NCBI GenBank assembly: GCA_947479455.1
Contig: CANJZE010000014.1
Location: 1 to 64,000 of the forward strand
Source: Bacteroidota bacterium
Lineage (GTDB): Bacteria > Bacteroidota > Bacteroidia > Chitinophagales > LD1
Reading direction: 5' to 3'
Length of the DNA: 64,000 nt
Shown: one piece after another, positions 53,970 to 62,972 of the stretch
Numbering within the stretch: position 1 is the stretch's first letter
How the letters are laid out: each line of letters begins with the position of its first letter
Translations under genes and position numbers: made by a program
Notes under the pieces: generated by a model
The model's input: only the letters and a program-made list of their open reading frames with translations
Databases searched by the model: none
What the model was told of the DNA's origin: nothing

Positions 53970-54785
53970 ATGAACAAAATTTACGCCTTACTAACCGTTT
54001 TTTCCCTTAGCATTAGTGTTACCTGTTCGGGCATAGGTTGCACAATTGACTTATCCAATACTTTATTTTTTTCACCGGCACCCGATAGCTTACCCTGCAT
54101 TGAGCGTAGTGTGGCGTTTCAACAAGTAGTGCAAATTCACGTACCCCAAACATTTGATGTTGGTCCTTTCATTGGTTTTCCTGCAGGCTTGGTCATTCTT
54201 ACTGTTGATTCAATGCGCATTAATTCGTTAAGCGGTTTGCCTACAGGTTTAGTGTATGATCTCACTCCTCCTAACGGTTTTTTTCTAGGAGGCGACAATG
54301 GTTGTGCTATAGTTACTGGTACCACCACTGATCCAACTGGTCACTATCCGTTAACCACTAACGGTACAATTTCGCTAAGTGGCATACCGGGAGGTTTCGG
54401 ATTTCCTTCTGATACTACTTTTGATTTAGCAACGGTGCAAGCGCAATCAGGCATGTTTCAGTTGGCGGTAGATGTAATCAATCAAGGCGATCCTTGCCGT
54501 CCGCAAACTTCCATTAATGGTTTTAGCAAGCAGCTCAATTCACTCTTGCAGGTTTATCCAAATCCAAGCCAAGGCGTGTTTGAATTGAAATTGAATGCAG
54601 GAGGCAGAATAACTGGCGAAATGGTGATAATGGATATGACGGGAAGGAAAATTTTAGGTCATTCACTCGATATAATGGGAACCTACAACACCACGATTAA
54701 TCTTAGCAACCAACCCAAAGGTCTTTATACATTACAACTTCGAACAACAGAGGGATTCGTTTCAAAAAATATTTCCATAGAATAG
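53970..54785 (+). CDS. Secreted T9SS protein, first of two paralogues
   Basis: The ATG at 53970 starts a signal peptide (MNKIYALLTVFSLSISVTCS). 271 residues. The core has LPCIERSVAF, LSGLPTGLVYD and GCAIVTGTT, all shared in order with the next gene. The C-terminus (YPNPSQGVFELKLNAGG, MDMTGRKI, GLYTLQL) is a type A T9SS domain. Upstream codons to 53847 overlap fumC and are not used. Body function unknown. Confidence 0.88.
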   Translation: MNKIYALLTVFSLSISVTCSGIGCTIDLSNTLFFSPAPDSLPCIERSVAFQQVVQIHVPQTFDVGPFIGFPAGLVILTVDSMRINSLSGLPTGLVYDLTPPNGFFLGGDNGCAIVTGTTTDPTGHYPLTTNGTISLSGIPGGFGFPSDTTFDLATVQAQSGMFQLAVDVINQGDPCRPQTSINGFSKQLNSLLQVYPNPSQGVFELKLNAGGRITGEMVIMDMTGRKILGHSLDIMGTYNTTINLSNQPKGLYTLQLRTTEGFVSKNISIE

Positions 54786-54840
54786 AACATCCTTATTATT
54801 TTTACCCCATTATTATTTAAACTAAAACATAAAACCTAAA

Positions 54841-55647
54841 ATGAAAAAAATTTACTCTCTCGTTTTCGCCTTAGTAACTACTATCGGATTTACTAATGCA
54901 CAATGTACCATTAACCCGGGTGCACAACCTACCCCGGGAGTTAGCCCTACAGCGCCTAATTTACCTTGTGTAGAAAGAACAGTTGCTTATAGTCAAGATT
55001 TGCAAGTGAAAATTCAAGACGCAGGTGATACCACGCTTACTATCGTTATTCCAATAGCTGTTCATATTGTGGTTGATTCAGTAAGAATTGATTCTGTGAG
55101 TGGCTTACCTGCGGGATTAACTTTTAGCAGAAATCCAGCGGTCTTACTTGGTGGTGGAAACGGATGTGCAACTATTTCAGGAACTACTTCTGCACCAGCC
55201 GGACGATATAACCTTACCGCTTGGGGAACAGCTTGGCTTCGTGGACAAGTTACTACACCTATCATGCTTGATACGGCTATCGCAATGAATGGTAACCTAA
55301 ATCAATACTCTCCATTTGGAGGTTATTATGTGGATGTGGTAGAGCAAGGTGCTCCTTGTGTTCATAGTTCAGGAATAAACAATTTCAACGCTGAATTAAA
55401 TGCAGCACTTTCAGTTCTTCCAAATCCTAACAATGGTCAATTCACTGTAAATGTGAATGCAGGTAACCGTGTTAATGGCGAAATGGTTGTGGTTGATATT
55501 ACAGGAAGAATTGTTTACTCACAAAAATTAGATGTAGTTGGTTTATACAACACTTCGCTTGACATTACTAAATTTTCAAAAGGACTTTATACTGTTCAAT
55601 TAAGAACTGCTGAAGGTGTTGCTTCGAAAAAGATTTCGATTCAATAA
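54841..55647 (+). CDS. Secreted T9SS protein, second of two paralogues
   Basis: 268 residues with a signal peptide (MKKIYSLVFALVTTIGFTNAQ). It shares LPCVERTVAY, VSGLPAGLTF, GCATISGTT, and EQGAPC with the gene before it, showing a tandem duplication. The C-terminus (LPNPNNGQFTVNVNAGN, VDITGRIV, GLYTVQL, KKISIQ) is type A T9SS. Followed by a strong terminator. The conserved cysteines suggest disulfides. Binding or structural role possible. Confidence 0.88.
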   Translation: MKKIYSLVFALVTTIGFTNAQCTINPGAQPTPGVSPTAPNLPCVERTVAYSQDLQVKIQDAGDTTLTIVIPIAVHIVVDSVRIDSVSGLPAGLTFSRNPAVLLGGGNGCATISGTTSAPAGRYNLTAWGTAWLRGQVTTPIMLDTAIAMNGNLNQYSPFGGYYVDVVEQGAPCVHSSGINNFNAELNAALSVLPNPNNGQFTVNVNAGNRVNGEMVVVDITGRIVYSQKLDVVGLYNTSLDITKFSKGLYTVQLRTAEGVASKKISIQ

Positions 55648-55664
55648 TTCGTACTGACTTGAAT

Positions 55665-55706
55665 TAAAAAATGCCTTTCGGTTTACCGAGAGGCATTTTT
55701 GTTTTT
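55665..55706. terminator. Terminator after the paralogue pair
   Basis: The stem ATGCCTTTCGG / CCGAGAGGCAT has a TTTA loop with A-run before and TTTTTGTTTTT after. It separates the secreted proteins from the convergent GT39-like gene and may serve both sides. Confidence 0.9.
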
Positions 55707-55722
55707 GACAAGTAAAGATTGA

Positions 55723-57198
55723 TTAATCCGCTGAAACAGATTTAGACTTCAGTTGGTAAATAAGTAACGAGCCGTGCTTCCCAATTTCTTGGGTAAAAAA
55801 TTTCGCAATGGCAAATTGATGGAGGTAGATGCTATCGGTAAGCACGGCATAATCACAATTATTCAAAGCTTCCACTTTATAAGAATCCCGAACTTTATCG
55901 GGGCAGTTCCATCCAGGTTGATTCATGCAGTACAAGGAAACATTGTAACTGGCATCTGTTGCTGAAAAGATGCGATCGGTGGGTTTTATCCCAGCTTTTC
56001 GCAATACGGGTTCCAGTGTATACCAATCTTTATTCACAAAATCTTTTACTGTTGAAATTTTTACAAGCGTACGGGAGAATAATACAAACGAAAACAAAAA
56101 TGTAAACCCTACATAAAACGGGGCAGCCTTCATGCGCCATTTTCTTTCTTCCACTATTTTGACCGTAGCAGCAAAAAGTACAAACACAGAAAACTGAAAA
56201 GGAAGATGATAATAGCCGTGGTAGCATGCATTTCGCATCATTAAAACGAAAAAGATTAACCACATGGTAAAAGCAGTAATCGTAAACAGCTGAAAAAAAT
56301 CAGCTGCTTTAAAATTTCGAAGAACAAGCAAAAGCGAAAACAAAATCAGGAACAAAATCGGCAGCGGATAAATTTTCGAAAGGTTAAGAATCATTTTGTA
56401 ACCGTAACCAATTGCCAACGAAAAACTTTGCGGATTTGTAGTACTCATTTTGAAAATATTGGAGTGGTAAATTTCCTGACTATGCCGCGCAAACATTATC
56501 CAAACAATACAAAAAGTAAATGGAATCAACAACCAAAGCACTTGAACCATAGCGCCTTTTAATTCCTTTTTTTTATACGCGCAAACTAAAAGCGAAACAA
56601 AAACTGCCGCTACCAAAAACAATACAGATGATTTAAGTAGCACGGCTATGCTCGACAAAATGCTAAATGCGAATAAGTTTTTGTTGTTCAATTTTTCTAG
56701 CGGCAACAAAAAATAAAACGCGAAAATGAAAAACGTCAGAGCTACATTATCGGGCAAAAAACCAGTAGAGTAATAAATGAGGTTTGGCGAAATCAACCAA
56801 GCAAGTGAAGCAATGAGCTGGCTACTCACCAATTTCAATTGTTTTTTGGCAATCATAAACGCTACCACAAAACCTAGTAATGAAAAGGTAAGAGTAAAGA
56901 GCCGAAAAATAAATTCATGGAATCCGAAACAGGCATACATTTTTGAAACCAAAAACGGCACTAACGGAAACTCACCAGCGGCTATACCTGAAGAGTTGTA
57001 AGCCAGGTTATGTGTATGAGGAGCAAAAAACGAATATTGAAATTGAAAATAGTTCAATGCCACGGAAGCCCGATCGCATTGCGCCCAGGCATGATCACCA
57101 TGCGGTCGCGAAAAAAAATAGTTAAAAGGGTGAAGCGGAAAGTAGAGTAATAAAAGTGCAACAGTAAAAACCAAAAGAGGTAAAAGATAGTTTCTCAT
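55723..57198 (-). CDS. GT39/ArnT-like polyprenyl-phosphate glycosyltransferase
   Basis: 491 residues with about ten or more membrane helices. The first loop carries RPHGDHAWAQCDR, with the acidic residue expected to be catalytic in GT-C enzymes of PMT/ArnT type. Such enzymes take sugar from a polyprenyl-phosphate donor on the periplasmic side. The start codon overlaps the stop of the HAD gene (57195-57198), so translation is probably coupled. Acceptor and sugar unknown; the neighbours point to a pentose. Confidence 0.85.
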   Translation of the reverse strand: MRNYLLPLLVFTVALLLLYFPLHPFNYFFSRPHGDHAWAQCDRASVALNYFQFQYSFFAPHTHNLAYNSSGIAAGEFPLVPFLVSKMYACFGFHEFIFRLFTLTFSLLGFVVAFMIAKKQLKLVSSQLIASLAWLISPNLIYYSTGFLPDNVALTFFIFAFYFLLPLEKLNNKNLFAFSILSSIAVLLKSSVLFLVAAVFVSLLVCAYKKKELKGAMVQVLWLLIPFTFCIVWIMFARHSQEIYHSNIFKMSTTNPQSFSLAIGYGYKMILNLSKIYPLPILFLILFSLLLVLRNFKAADFFQLFTITAFTMWLIFFVLMMRNACYHGYYHLPFQFSVFVLFAATVKIVEERKWRMKAAPFYVGFTFLFSFVLFSRTLVKISTVKDFVNKDWYTLEPVLRKAGIKPTDRIFSATDASYNVSLYCMNQPGWNCPDKVRDSYKVEALNNCDYAVLTDSIYLHQFAIAKFFTQEIGKHGSLLIYQLKSKSVSAD

Positions 57199-57815
57199 AG
57201 CACCTTCACTTTTTTGTTCTGTACCATAAATGCCTGACCTGCTAATTTCATGTAATGTAAATCGGAAGGATGGTTGCCATAAGCAACTACTTCGTTGATT
57301 TTGTCCAGTTCATAAGCTTTATTAAGACGCATCACCTTTTCTTTGCCATAACAATTTTTCCCTTTCAGTTTACCAGTAAAACAACCATTTGAAATTTCTA
57401 GTTCGCTGCAAATTAATTGCACCTTTTCTTTTTCGCACCAGCGCTTGAGCCAAACACTACACGATGCCGAAAGAATTAAAATTTCAAAACCTTGCGACTG
57501 TAATTTTTTCATTTCGGCATAAACTGCCGGATGGAGTATTTTGGGAATTTCATTTGCCGCAAAATCATCTCCACGTTTTTGTAAGTCAGAAACTGAACAA
57601 CCACCAAAAATAATTTCGAAAAATTTTTCTTTTACTGCTTGCATTTTTAATTGCCCAGTAATTGCCAAAAGAAAATAAGGTATTATAGAAAGTAAGGAAG
57701 CAAAAGCTTTTGTATATCCTGCGTAATAAAATACAAAACCAAAAGTAGTATCGCGCAATGTCAACGTGCCATCAAAATCAAAAATGGCGAGTTTGGCAGG
57801 ATGGCGTTTTTTCAT
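57195..57815 (-). CDS. HAD-IB family phosphatase
   Basis: The ATG at 57815 begins MKKRHPAKLAIFDFDGTLTL with nucleophile D13 and D15. Motif II is LILSAS and motif III GNHPSDLHYM; the class-IB helical cap lies between. 206 residues. It starts 6 bp after the UbiA-like stop. In DPPR pathways a phosphatase removes the 5-phosphate from polyprenyl-phospho-ribose-5-phosphate; this gene is well placed to do it. Confidence 0.88.
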   Translation of the reverse strand: MKKRHPAKLAIFDFDGTLTLRDTTFGFVFYYAGYTKAFASLLSIIPYFLLAITGQLKMQAVKEKFFEIIFGGCSVSDLQKRGDDFAANEIPKILHPAVYAEMKKLQSQGFEILILSASCSVWLKRWCEKEKVQLICSELEISNGCFTGKLKGKNCYGKEKVMRLNKAYELDKINEVVAYGNHPSDLHYMKLAGQAFMVQNKKVKVL

Positions 57816-57820
57816 AGGTA

Positions 57821-58696
57821 TCAATGGTAAATGAAATAAGCCATCATGGTTACCCAGCAAAGTAGCGATAATTGAATGCGTCTATTTTCTTGTAGCACTT
57901 TTTGCGGGGCAATACTTTTTATGCCCTCTTGAATCAAACAAACATAATTATAGGCTCCATACCATACGGGAAGGCAGGTTATAAAAACAAATGGTGAACC
58001 TAATCGGGAAATGGTGTAAGGGGTTAATGTATAGAAAGAATAACAAGCTACCGCTATTAAAATAATAAGGACTATGCCTTGTTGCAAATTAACTGTAGAA
58101 TAAAATTTTAATGATGGACGAACTTCTGAAAACTTTACCTGGTGTATTTCGAGCAGATTGATTTCTTCTAACCTTTTTGCTAAACCAAAGCCAAAGGCAA
58201 ACAAAACAATCATTGCATACAACCACCAAGAAATTGGGGTTTGGCTCACCACTGCCCCCGCTTGTAGGCGAAAAAGAAAACCCATAGTAATTAGCAATAG
58301 ATCAAGAAACGGAACGTGTTTGCCGTATGCTGAGTAAATTAAATTGATAGCTAGATACGATAAACAATAGTAGAAGAACTCGATGGAAATTAAATGCGCT
58401 CCTGCGAACGCTGCTAACAGCAGCGAGGCGGTGATGGCAGCGCTGGTAACGACCGAAATTTTTTCAGCTGCCAAAAGTTTTTGCATTTTTTGCGGATGCT
58501 GCCTATCATACTTGAGATCAAACAAATCGTTGATAATATACACCGCACTAGCGAGAAGTGAAAAAATACAAAACGAAGCAGATAACAGATACAAATGATT
58601 ACTCATGATTAAGCTGCCGCCAAAAAATGCAGGAAAGAAAAGCAGAACGTTTTTTACGTAATCTTTTGTTCTAAAAAATTGTAACCAGTGCTTCAT
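57821..58696 (-). CDS. UbiA-family DPPR-synthase-like prenyltransferase
   Basis: The ATG at 58696 starts MKHWLQFFRTKDYVKN. 291 residues, about eight helices. The first Asp-rich motif is NDLFDLKYDRQHPQK (N56, D57, D60, D64) and the extra HPxK and AKRLEE stretches are those of decaprenyl-phosphate phosphoribosyltransferases (moves ribose-5-phosphate from PRPP to polyprenyl phosphate), rather than of menaquinone or haem UbiA enzymes. It heads an operon with a HAD phosphatase and a GT39-like transferase. Confidence 0.85.
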   Translation of the reverse strand: MKHWLQFFRTKDYVKNVLLFFPAFFGGSLIMSNHLYLLSASFCIFSLLASAVYIINDLFDLKYDRQHPQKMQKLLAAEKISVVTSAAITASLLLAAFAGAHLISIEFFYYCLSYLAINLIYSAYGKHVPFLDLLLITMGFLFRLQAGAVVSQTPISWWLYAMIVLFAFGFGLAKRLEEINLLEIHQVKFSEVRPSLKFYSTVNLQQGIVLIILIAVACYSFYTLTPYTISRLGSPFVFITCLPVWYGAYNYVCLIQEGIKSIAPQKVLQENRRIQLSLLCWVTMMAYFIYH

Positions 58697-58791
58697 TAAA
58701 AGTATTGCAAAATTATTTTTTTGAAATGGCTGGGGTAGTGCAGAAAATGACCATGAGCTTAAATACTTTTTTGAAAACCTGAATCGGGAAC

Positions 58792-58820
58792 GCAACCAAG
58801 AATTTCGGGTTGCCTTTTTT
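58792..58820 (+). terminator. Plus-strand terminator-like hairpin before the receptor gene
   Basis: The stem GCAACC / GGTTGC with a 10-nt loop is followed by CTTTTTT. No plus-strand gene ends here, and on the minus strand it lies in front of the UbiA-like gene. It may stop read-through, or be part of an attenuator or small RNA. Confidence 0.5.
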
Positions 58821-58863
58821 AGTGCAAATTATGCCAGCTATCATCAGTAGTGGTTTTCAAAAA

Positions 58864-58975
58864 AAAAATGACAATTCTATGACATCACTAAGTTGATTTT
58901 GTACAACTCTGGAACTCATTTCTCATAGGAGAAATGAGCATTCAATTATTCAATTGTCATAATTCTGTCATTTTT
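58864..58975. repeat. Nested palindrome upstream of TonB receptor
   Basis: Outer arms AAAAATGACAATTCTATGAC (58864-) and ...CATAATTCTGTCATTTTT (-58975) pair with a few mismatches. Inside are AGTTG/CAACT and a perfect 10-bp hairpin CTCATTTCTC-ATAG-GAGAAATGAG (58915-58938). The TGACA half-sites repeat twice in each arm. It may be an operator or an RNA structure; no known family fits. Confidence 0.55.
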
Positions 58976-59012
58976 TTTCAAAAGCATTACACCGCATCCG
59001 TATGCTCTTAAC

Positions 59013-59039
59013 TTTGTTTCACAAAAAAAATTACTTTTG
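59013..59039 (+). promoter_or_regulatory. Probable promoter of the TonB receptor
   Basis: TACTTTTG at 59032-59039 matches TAnnTTTG. A TTTG lies at 59013-59016, only 15 nt upstream, shorter than the usual spacer. The ATG follows 34 bp later. Confidence 0.5.
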
Positions 59040-59072
59040 ACCGCTTTTTGATAAACGCAATACATTTCGTGT

Positions 59073-62000
59073 ATGAAAAAAATACTTACTCTCTTCAGTT
59101 TAGTAGCAGGTCTATTTGTAGCTCACGCGCAAAACGGTGAAATTTCAGGAAAGGTCGTAGATGAAAACGGGGAAGGTGTTCCCGTAGCCAATGTCGTTTT
59201 GGTAGACAACAAAGGTGTTTCTACAGGTCGTGGCACCAATACCGATTTTGATGGGAATTATTCTATTAAACCCCTTACTCCCGGCAAATACAATTTGCAA
59301 GTTTCATATCTGGGATATGCTGCACAAATTCAACAAGGTGTGGTCGTTAGTTCCGATAAAGCGACCTTTATTGATGTGAAACTTCGACCCTCTTCAAAGG
59401 AATTGAACGCGGTAGAAATTATTTCATACAAAGTGCCTTTGATTGATCCGGGCAAAACGTCTTCACAAAATACCGTTACTGCCGAGGAAATCGCAAACAT
59501 GTCAAGTAAAAACGTAACCGATATTGCAGCGACCACAGCGGGAGCTTTTCAAAATGATCAAGGCGGAGGCATTAATATAAAAGGAGGCAGATCGGAAGGA
59601 ACCCAGTATTATATAGATGGAGTAAAAGTTACAGGTGTACCTACTTTACCAGCTTCATCTATTGAACAGTTACAAGTTATCACCGGAGGCGTGCCAGCAA
59701 AATATGGTGACTTGACGGGTGGAATCGTAAACATTACTACTAAGGGACCATCAGGAGAATTTAGAGGAGGTTTAGAGTATCAAACTACCCAAGGCTTGGA
59801 CGCTTACGGATATAATCTTGTCAATGCAAATCTTACTGGTCCAATCTGGAAGCAAAAAAGCACCCACAAAACTATCCTAGGGTTTTTCTTGGCATTTGAG
59901 TATCTGCGTCAACAAGAACCCGATCCATCGGCTATAGGTATTTGGCAGGTGAAAAAGGATATGTTGGATTCAATTCGTCAGTTTCCATTAATTAGAAATC
60001 TGGTGAACAATGGATTTTCTTTACGAGCCGATAACCTGACTTATAAAGACATGTATAACACCAAGATTCGTCCAAACGTGGTAGAGAGCAATTTTCGCGG
60101 AAACGGACGATTCGATATTCGCCCGGCCGATAATTTTACTTTGTCTTTTGGAGGTTCTGTTTCGTACGAAAAAGCGCATAATTCAATTGACCAATACACT
60201 TTATTAAACTTCGATAACTTTCCTGAGCGCAGCGTATTGAACTGGAGAGTATTTGGACGCTTTACGCACAGTATTCAGTCGAAACAGGCCGAGGAAGATG
60301 AGAAGGCCGGCAAGAAGAAAAAGTCTTCTGCTTTCCAAAACGCTTTTTACTCGGTTCAATTTGACTATGAGAAATTGGTTGCAAAAACCCAAGATGATAC
60401 ACACGGTGCAAACTTGTTTAATTACGGATACATCGGCAAGTTTGATGTGCTAGAAGCACCGTCATTTGTTTCGGGAAGCAATTTCCAAAAAGGAAGCGAT
60501 CCTATCCTCAACGGCTGGTTGCAAAAAGCATATCAGGATACCGCTGTGTTATTTACTCCAGGCAATTTAAATCCCTACGCAACCAGTTACACACGTCAGT
60601 ATTATGAGCTTCTAGATGCCACTGTTGACGGTAATGGAAGATATCAGGCATTTGGCGAAAACAATGCAAATTTCACAAGAACACTTCGCGACATTGACGG
60701 GAATAAAGGATTGATTAATGGACAACGCAGTTCTGACTTTGCCAATAATATCTGGTACACTACTGGTCGGCAATACCCGCGTTTTGGCTATAGCTATTTC
60801 GATATTAATGATGCAAGTAATCCGCAAAACGGTGGAGGTAATAATGACCAATATCACGTAAGACTAGAGGGCGCATTTGATATTTTGAAACCAGGTGCAC
60901 CTAGTCGCAATAAACATTCTATAGAATTTGGAATTGAATTTGAACAACGTATACAGCGCGAATACTTGGCGTTTCCTGTAGGCTTATGGGAAGGAGCACG
61001 TAACTTGGCTAATATGCAACTGGCAGAATTGGATACATTCAATCCAATTATAAGAATAGGCGGTCAGGACTACACCTATGCAGAATTTCAATCGCAACAT
61101 TTGACTTTTCATACTTACGACACAGTAAGATTCGAAAGATATTACAAAGGCTCAGAACAATCTTTCTTTGATAAACAATTACGTAAATCTCTAGGACTTG
61201 CCGAAAATGGGATTGAAAAAATAAATATTGATGCACTTACTCCTGATCAATTGAGCTTAAACATGTTTTCTCCGGAAGAACTCTTGAATAATGGAACATC
61301 TTATGTTAGTTACAGAGGATACGACCCTTATGGCAATGTGCTTTCTAAGCAACCGTCATTCAACGATTTCTTTACTAAAAAACGCGAAGATGGTGAATTG
61401 GAAAGAGCCATACCTGCTTTCCGACCAATTTATACGGCTGCGTATATTTCAGATAGATTCTACTTTAAAGATCTCACATTTAACGTGGGTGTTCGTATTG
61501 ATCGTTTTGATGCTAACCAAAAAGTATTGAAAGATGAATACTCGCTTTATCCAATAAAAACAACTGCCGAAGTCACCGAAATAAACGGAGTTCCAATTTC
61601 GCACCCTAGTAATATGGGGGGTGATTATGCGGTTTATGTAGATGACGTAAAAAGTCCTACCGCAATTACGGGCTATAGAAGTGGTGATACATGGTATGAT
61701 CGCTACGGCAATGAACTATCAAGCGGAAACACAGTGGCAACGGCTGCAGGCATTCAGCCTTATTTAAAAGATCCGGAAGCCAATGTGAAATTGCCCGAGA
61801 AGTTTGATCCTAACGGAAGTTTTACCGATTACAAAGCCAAAATAATTGTAATGCCGCGTCTTCAGTTTTCATTCAACTTAACCGACCGTGCTTTATTCTT
61901 TGCTCACTATGACATCCTTTCGCAGCGCCCTAACTCGCGCGTGATTATGGACCCTACTCAGTATTTGTATTTTGGAGCTAACCGAATGAATAATCCAAAC

Positions 62001-62909
62001 CTTAAACCAGAGCGAACCATTGACTTCGAGTTAGGATTTAAACAAAGAGTTAGTAATACAGCGGCAGTTACTATTTCGGCATTTTATCGTGAGTTCCGCG
62101 ACCAGATTCAGTTGAAAAAATATTACAACGCCTATCCTAGAACGTATACGACCTACGGCAATGTTGACTTTGGAACCACCAAAGGATTTGCTCTGGACTT
62201 TGATATGAGAAGAACTGCCAACTTTACCTTGAAGGCTAATTATACTATGACTTTTGCCGAAGGAACCGGTTCAGATGACCGTTCACAGTTAAACATAGTG
62301 AATGCTAACCAACCTAATTTTAGAACTATTAGCCCATTGAATTACGATTCTCGTCATGCAATTAATGTAAACGTAACATATAGCTATGGGGTAGGAAAAG
62401 ACTATAACGGACCAACGGTTAAGAACAGTCAAATTTTATCAGATGCAGGAATTTCTCTAGAACTCAAAGCAAGGTCAGGAACCCCGTATACGGCCGCAGC
62501 ATTTTCATCTGCCGAAGGTTTGATTACCGGAAGCACACGCGCCATTACCACCGGAGATTTGAATGGTTCGCGTAAGCCTTGGTATTTCAGAATGAACATG
62601 CGCGTTTGGAAAAACTTCAACTTCTTAGTAGGCAAAAAAGATAAGAAGAACGATGACAAACATGCTATGTCGGTTGAAATATACTTGCAAATTCAAAATT
62701 TATTGAACACTAAAAATGTGATAGGTGTTTACCGCTATACCGGAACAGCCAACGATAACGGCTACCTCTCGGATCCGGCTAATACTGTAGCTATCGAGTC
62801 GTACCTTAATCCGCAAGCATTCCGCGATCAGTACTCCGCCTATATCAACTCACCAAATAATTACAGCGTACCCCGCAGAATTTATTTGGGACTGGTAGTT
62901 GGATTTTAA
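59073..62909 (+). CDS. TonB-dependent receptor with carboxypeptidase-regulatory-like domain
   Basis: 1278 residues. Signal peptide (MKKILTLFSLVAGLFVAHAQ), then a CarboxypepD_reg-like domain at about 23-105 (SGKVVDENGEGVPVANVVLV), the plug at about 130-235 (GGINIKGGRSEGTQYYIDGV, VITGGVPAKYGDLTGG) and a 22-strand type barrel ending in Phe (RRIYLGLVVGF). It would import a large or scarce nutrient through the outer membrane. No SusD gene follows; instead a secreted protein gene starts 63 bp later, so it is not a standard SusCD pair. Substrate unknown. Confidence 0.93.
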   Translation: MKKILTLFSLVAGLFVAHAQNGEISGKVVDENGEGVPVANVVLVDNKGVSTGRGTNTDFDGNYSIKPLTPGKYNLQVSYLGYAAQIQQGVVVSSDKATFIDVKLRPSSKELNAVEIISYKVPLIDPGKTSSQNTVTAEEIANMSSKNVTDIAATTAGAFQNDQGGGINIKGGRSEGTQYYIDGVKVTGVPTLPASSIEQLQVITGGVPAKYGDLTGGIVNITTKGPSGEFRGGLEYQTTQGLDAYGYNLVNANLTGPIWKQKSTHKTILGFFLAFEYLRQQEPDPSAIGIWQVKKDMLDSIRQFPLIRNLVNNGFSLRADNLTYKDMYNTKIRPNVVESNFRGNGRFDIRPADNFTLSFGGSVSYEKAHNSIDQYTLLNFDNFPERSVLNWRVFGRFTHSIQSKQAEEDEKAGKKKKSSAFQNAFYSVQFDYEKLVAKTQDDTHGANLFNYGYIGKFDVLEAPSFVSGSNFQKGSDPILNGWLQKAYQDTAVLFTPGNLNPYATSYTRQYYELLDATVDGNGRYQAFGENNANFTRTLRDIDGNKGLINGQRSSDFANNIWYTTGRQYPRFGYSYFDINDASNPQNGGGNNDQYHVRLEGAFDILKPGAPSRNKHSIEFGIEFEQRIQREYLAFPVGLWEGARNLANMQLAELDTFNPIIRIGGQDYTYAEFQSQHLTFHTYDTVRFERYYKGSEQSFFDKQLRKSLGLAENGIEKINIDALTPDQLSLNMFSPEELLNNGTSYVSYRGYDPYGNVLSKQPSFNDFFTKKREDGELERAIPAFRPIYTAAYISDRFYFKDLTFNVGVRIDRFDANQKVLKDEYSLYPIKTTAEVTEINGVPISHPSNMGGDYAVYVDDVKSPTAITGYRSGDTWYDRYGNELSSGNTVATAAGIQPYLKDPEANVKLPEKFDPNGSFTDYKAKIIVMPRLQFSFNLTDRALFFAHYDILSQRPNSRVIMDPTQYLYFGANRMNNPNLKPERTIDFELGFKQRVSNTAAVTISAFYREFRDQIQLKKYYNAYPRTYTTYGNVDFGTTKGFALDFDMRRTANFTLKANYTMTFAEGTGSDDRSQLNIVNANQPNFRTISPLNYDSRHAINVNVTYSYGVGKDYNGPTVKNSQILSDAGISLELKARSGTPYTAAAFSSAEGLITGSTRAITTGDLNGSRKPWYFRMNMRVWKNFNFLVGKKDKKNDDKHAMSVEIYLQIQNLLNTKNVIGVYRYTGTANDNGYLSDPANTVAIESYLNPQAFRDQYSAYINSPNNYSVPRRIYLGLVVGF

Positions 62910-62972
62910 TTGAACCTATTAATTTATAAAAGAACCTAACCGACAAACATTAATTAACCAAAACTTAAAACC

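Noticed and set aside
58792..58820. Terminator of a hidden plus-strand gene
   Set aside because: No plus-strand frame or RNA gene could be found between the UbiA-like gene and the hairpin; it is kept only as a hairpin of unknown use.
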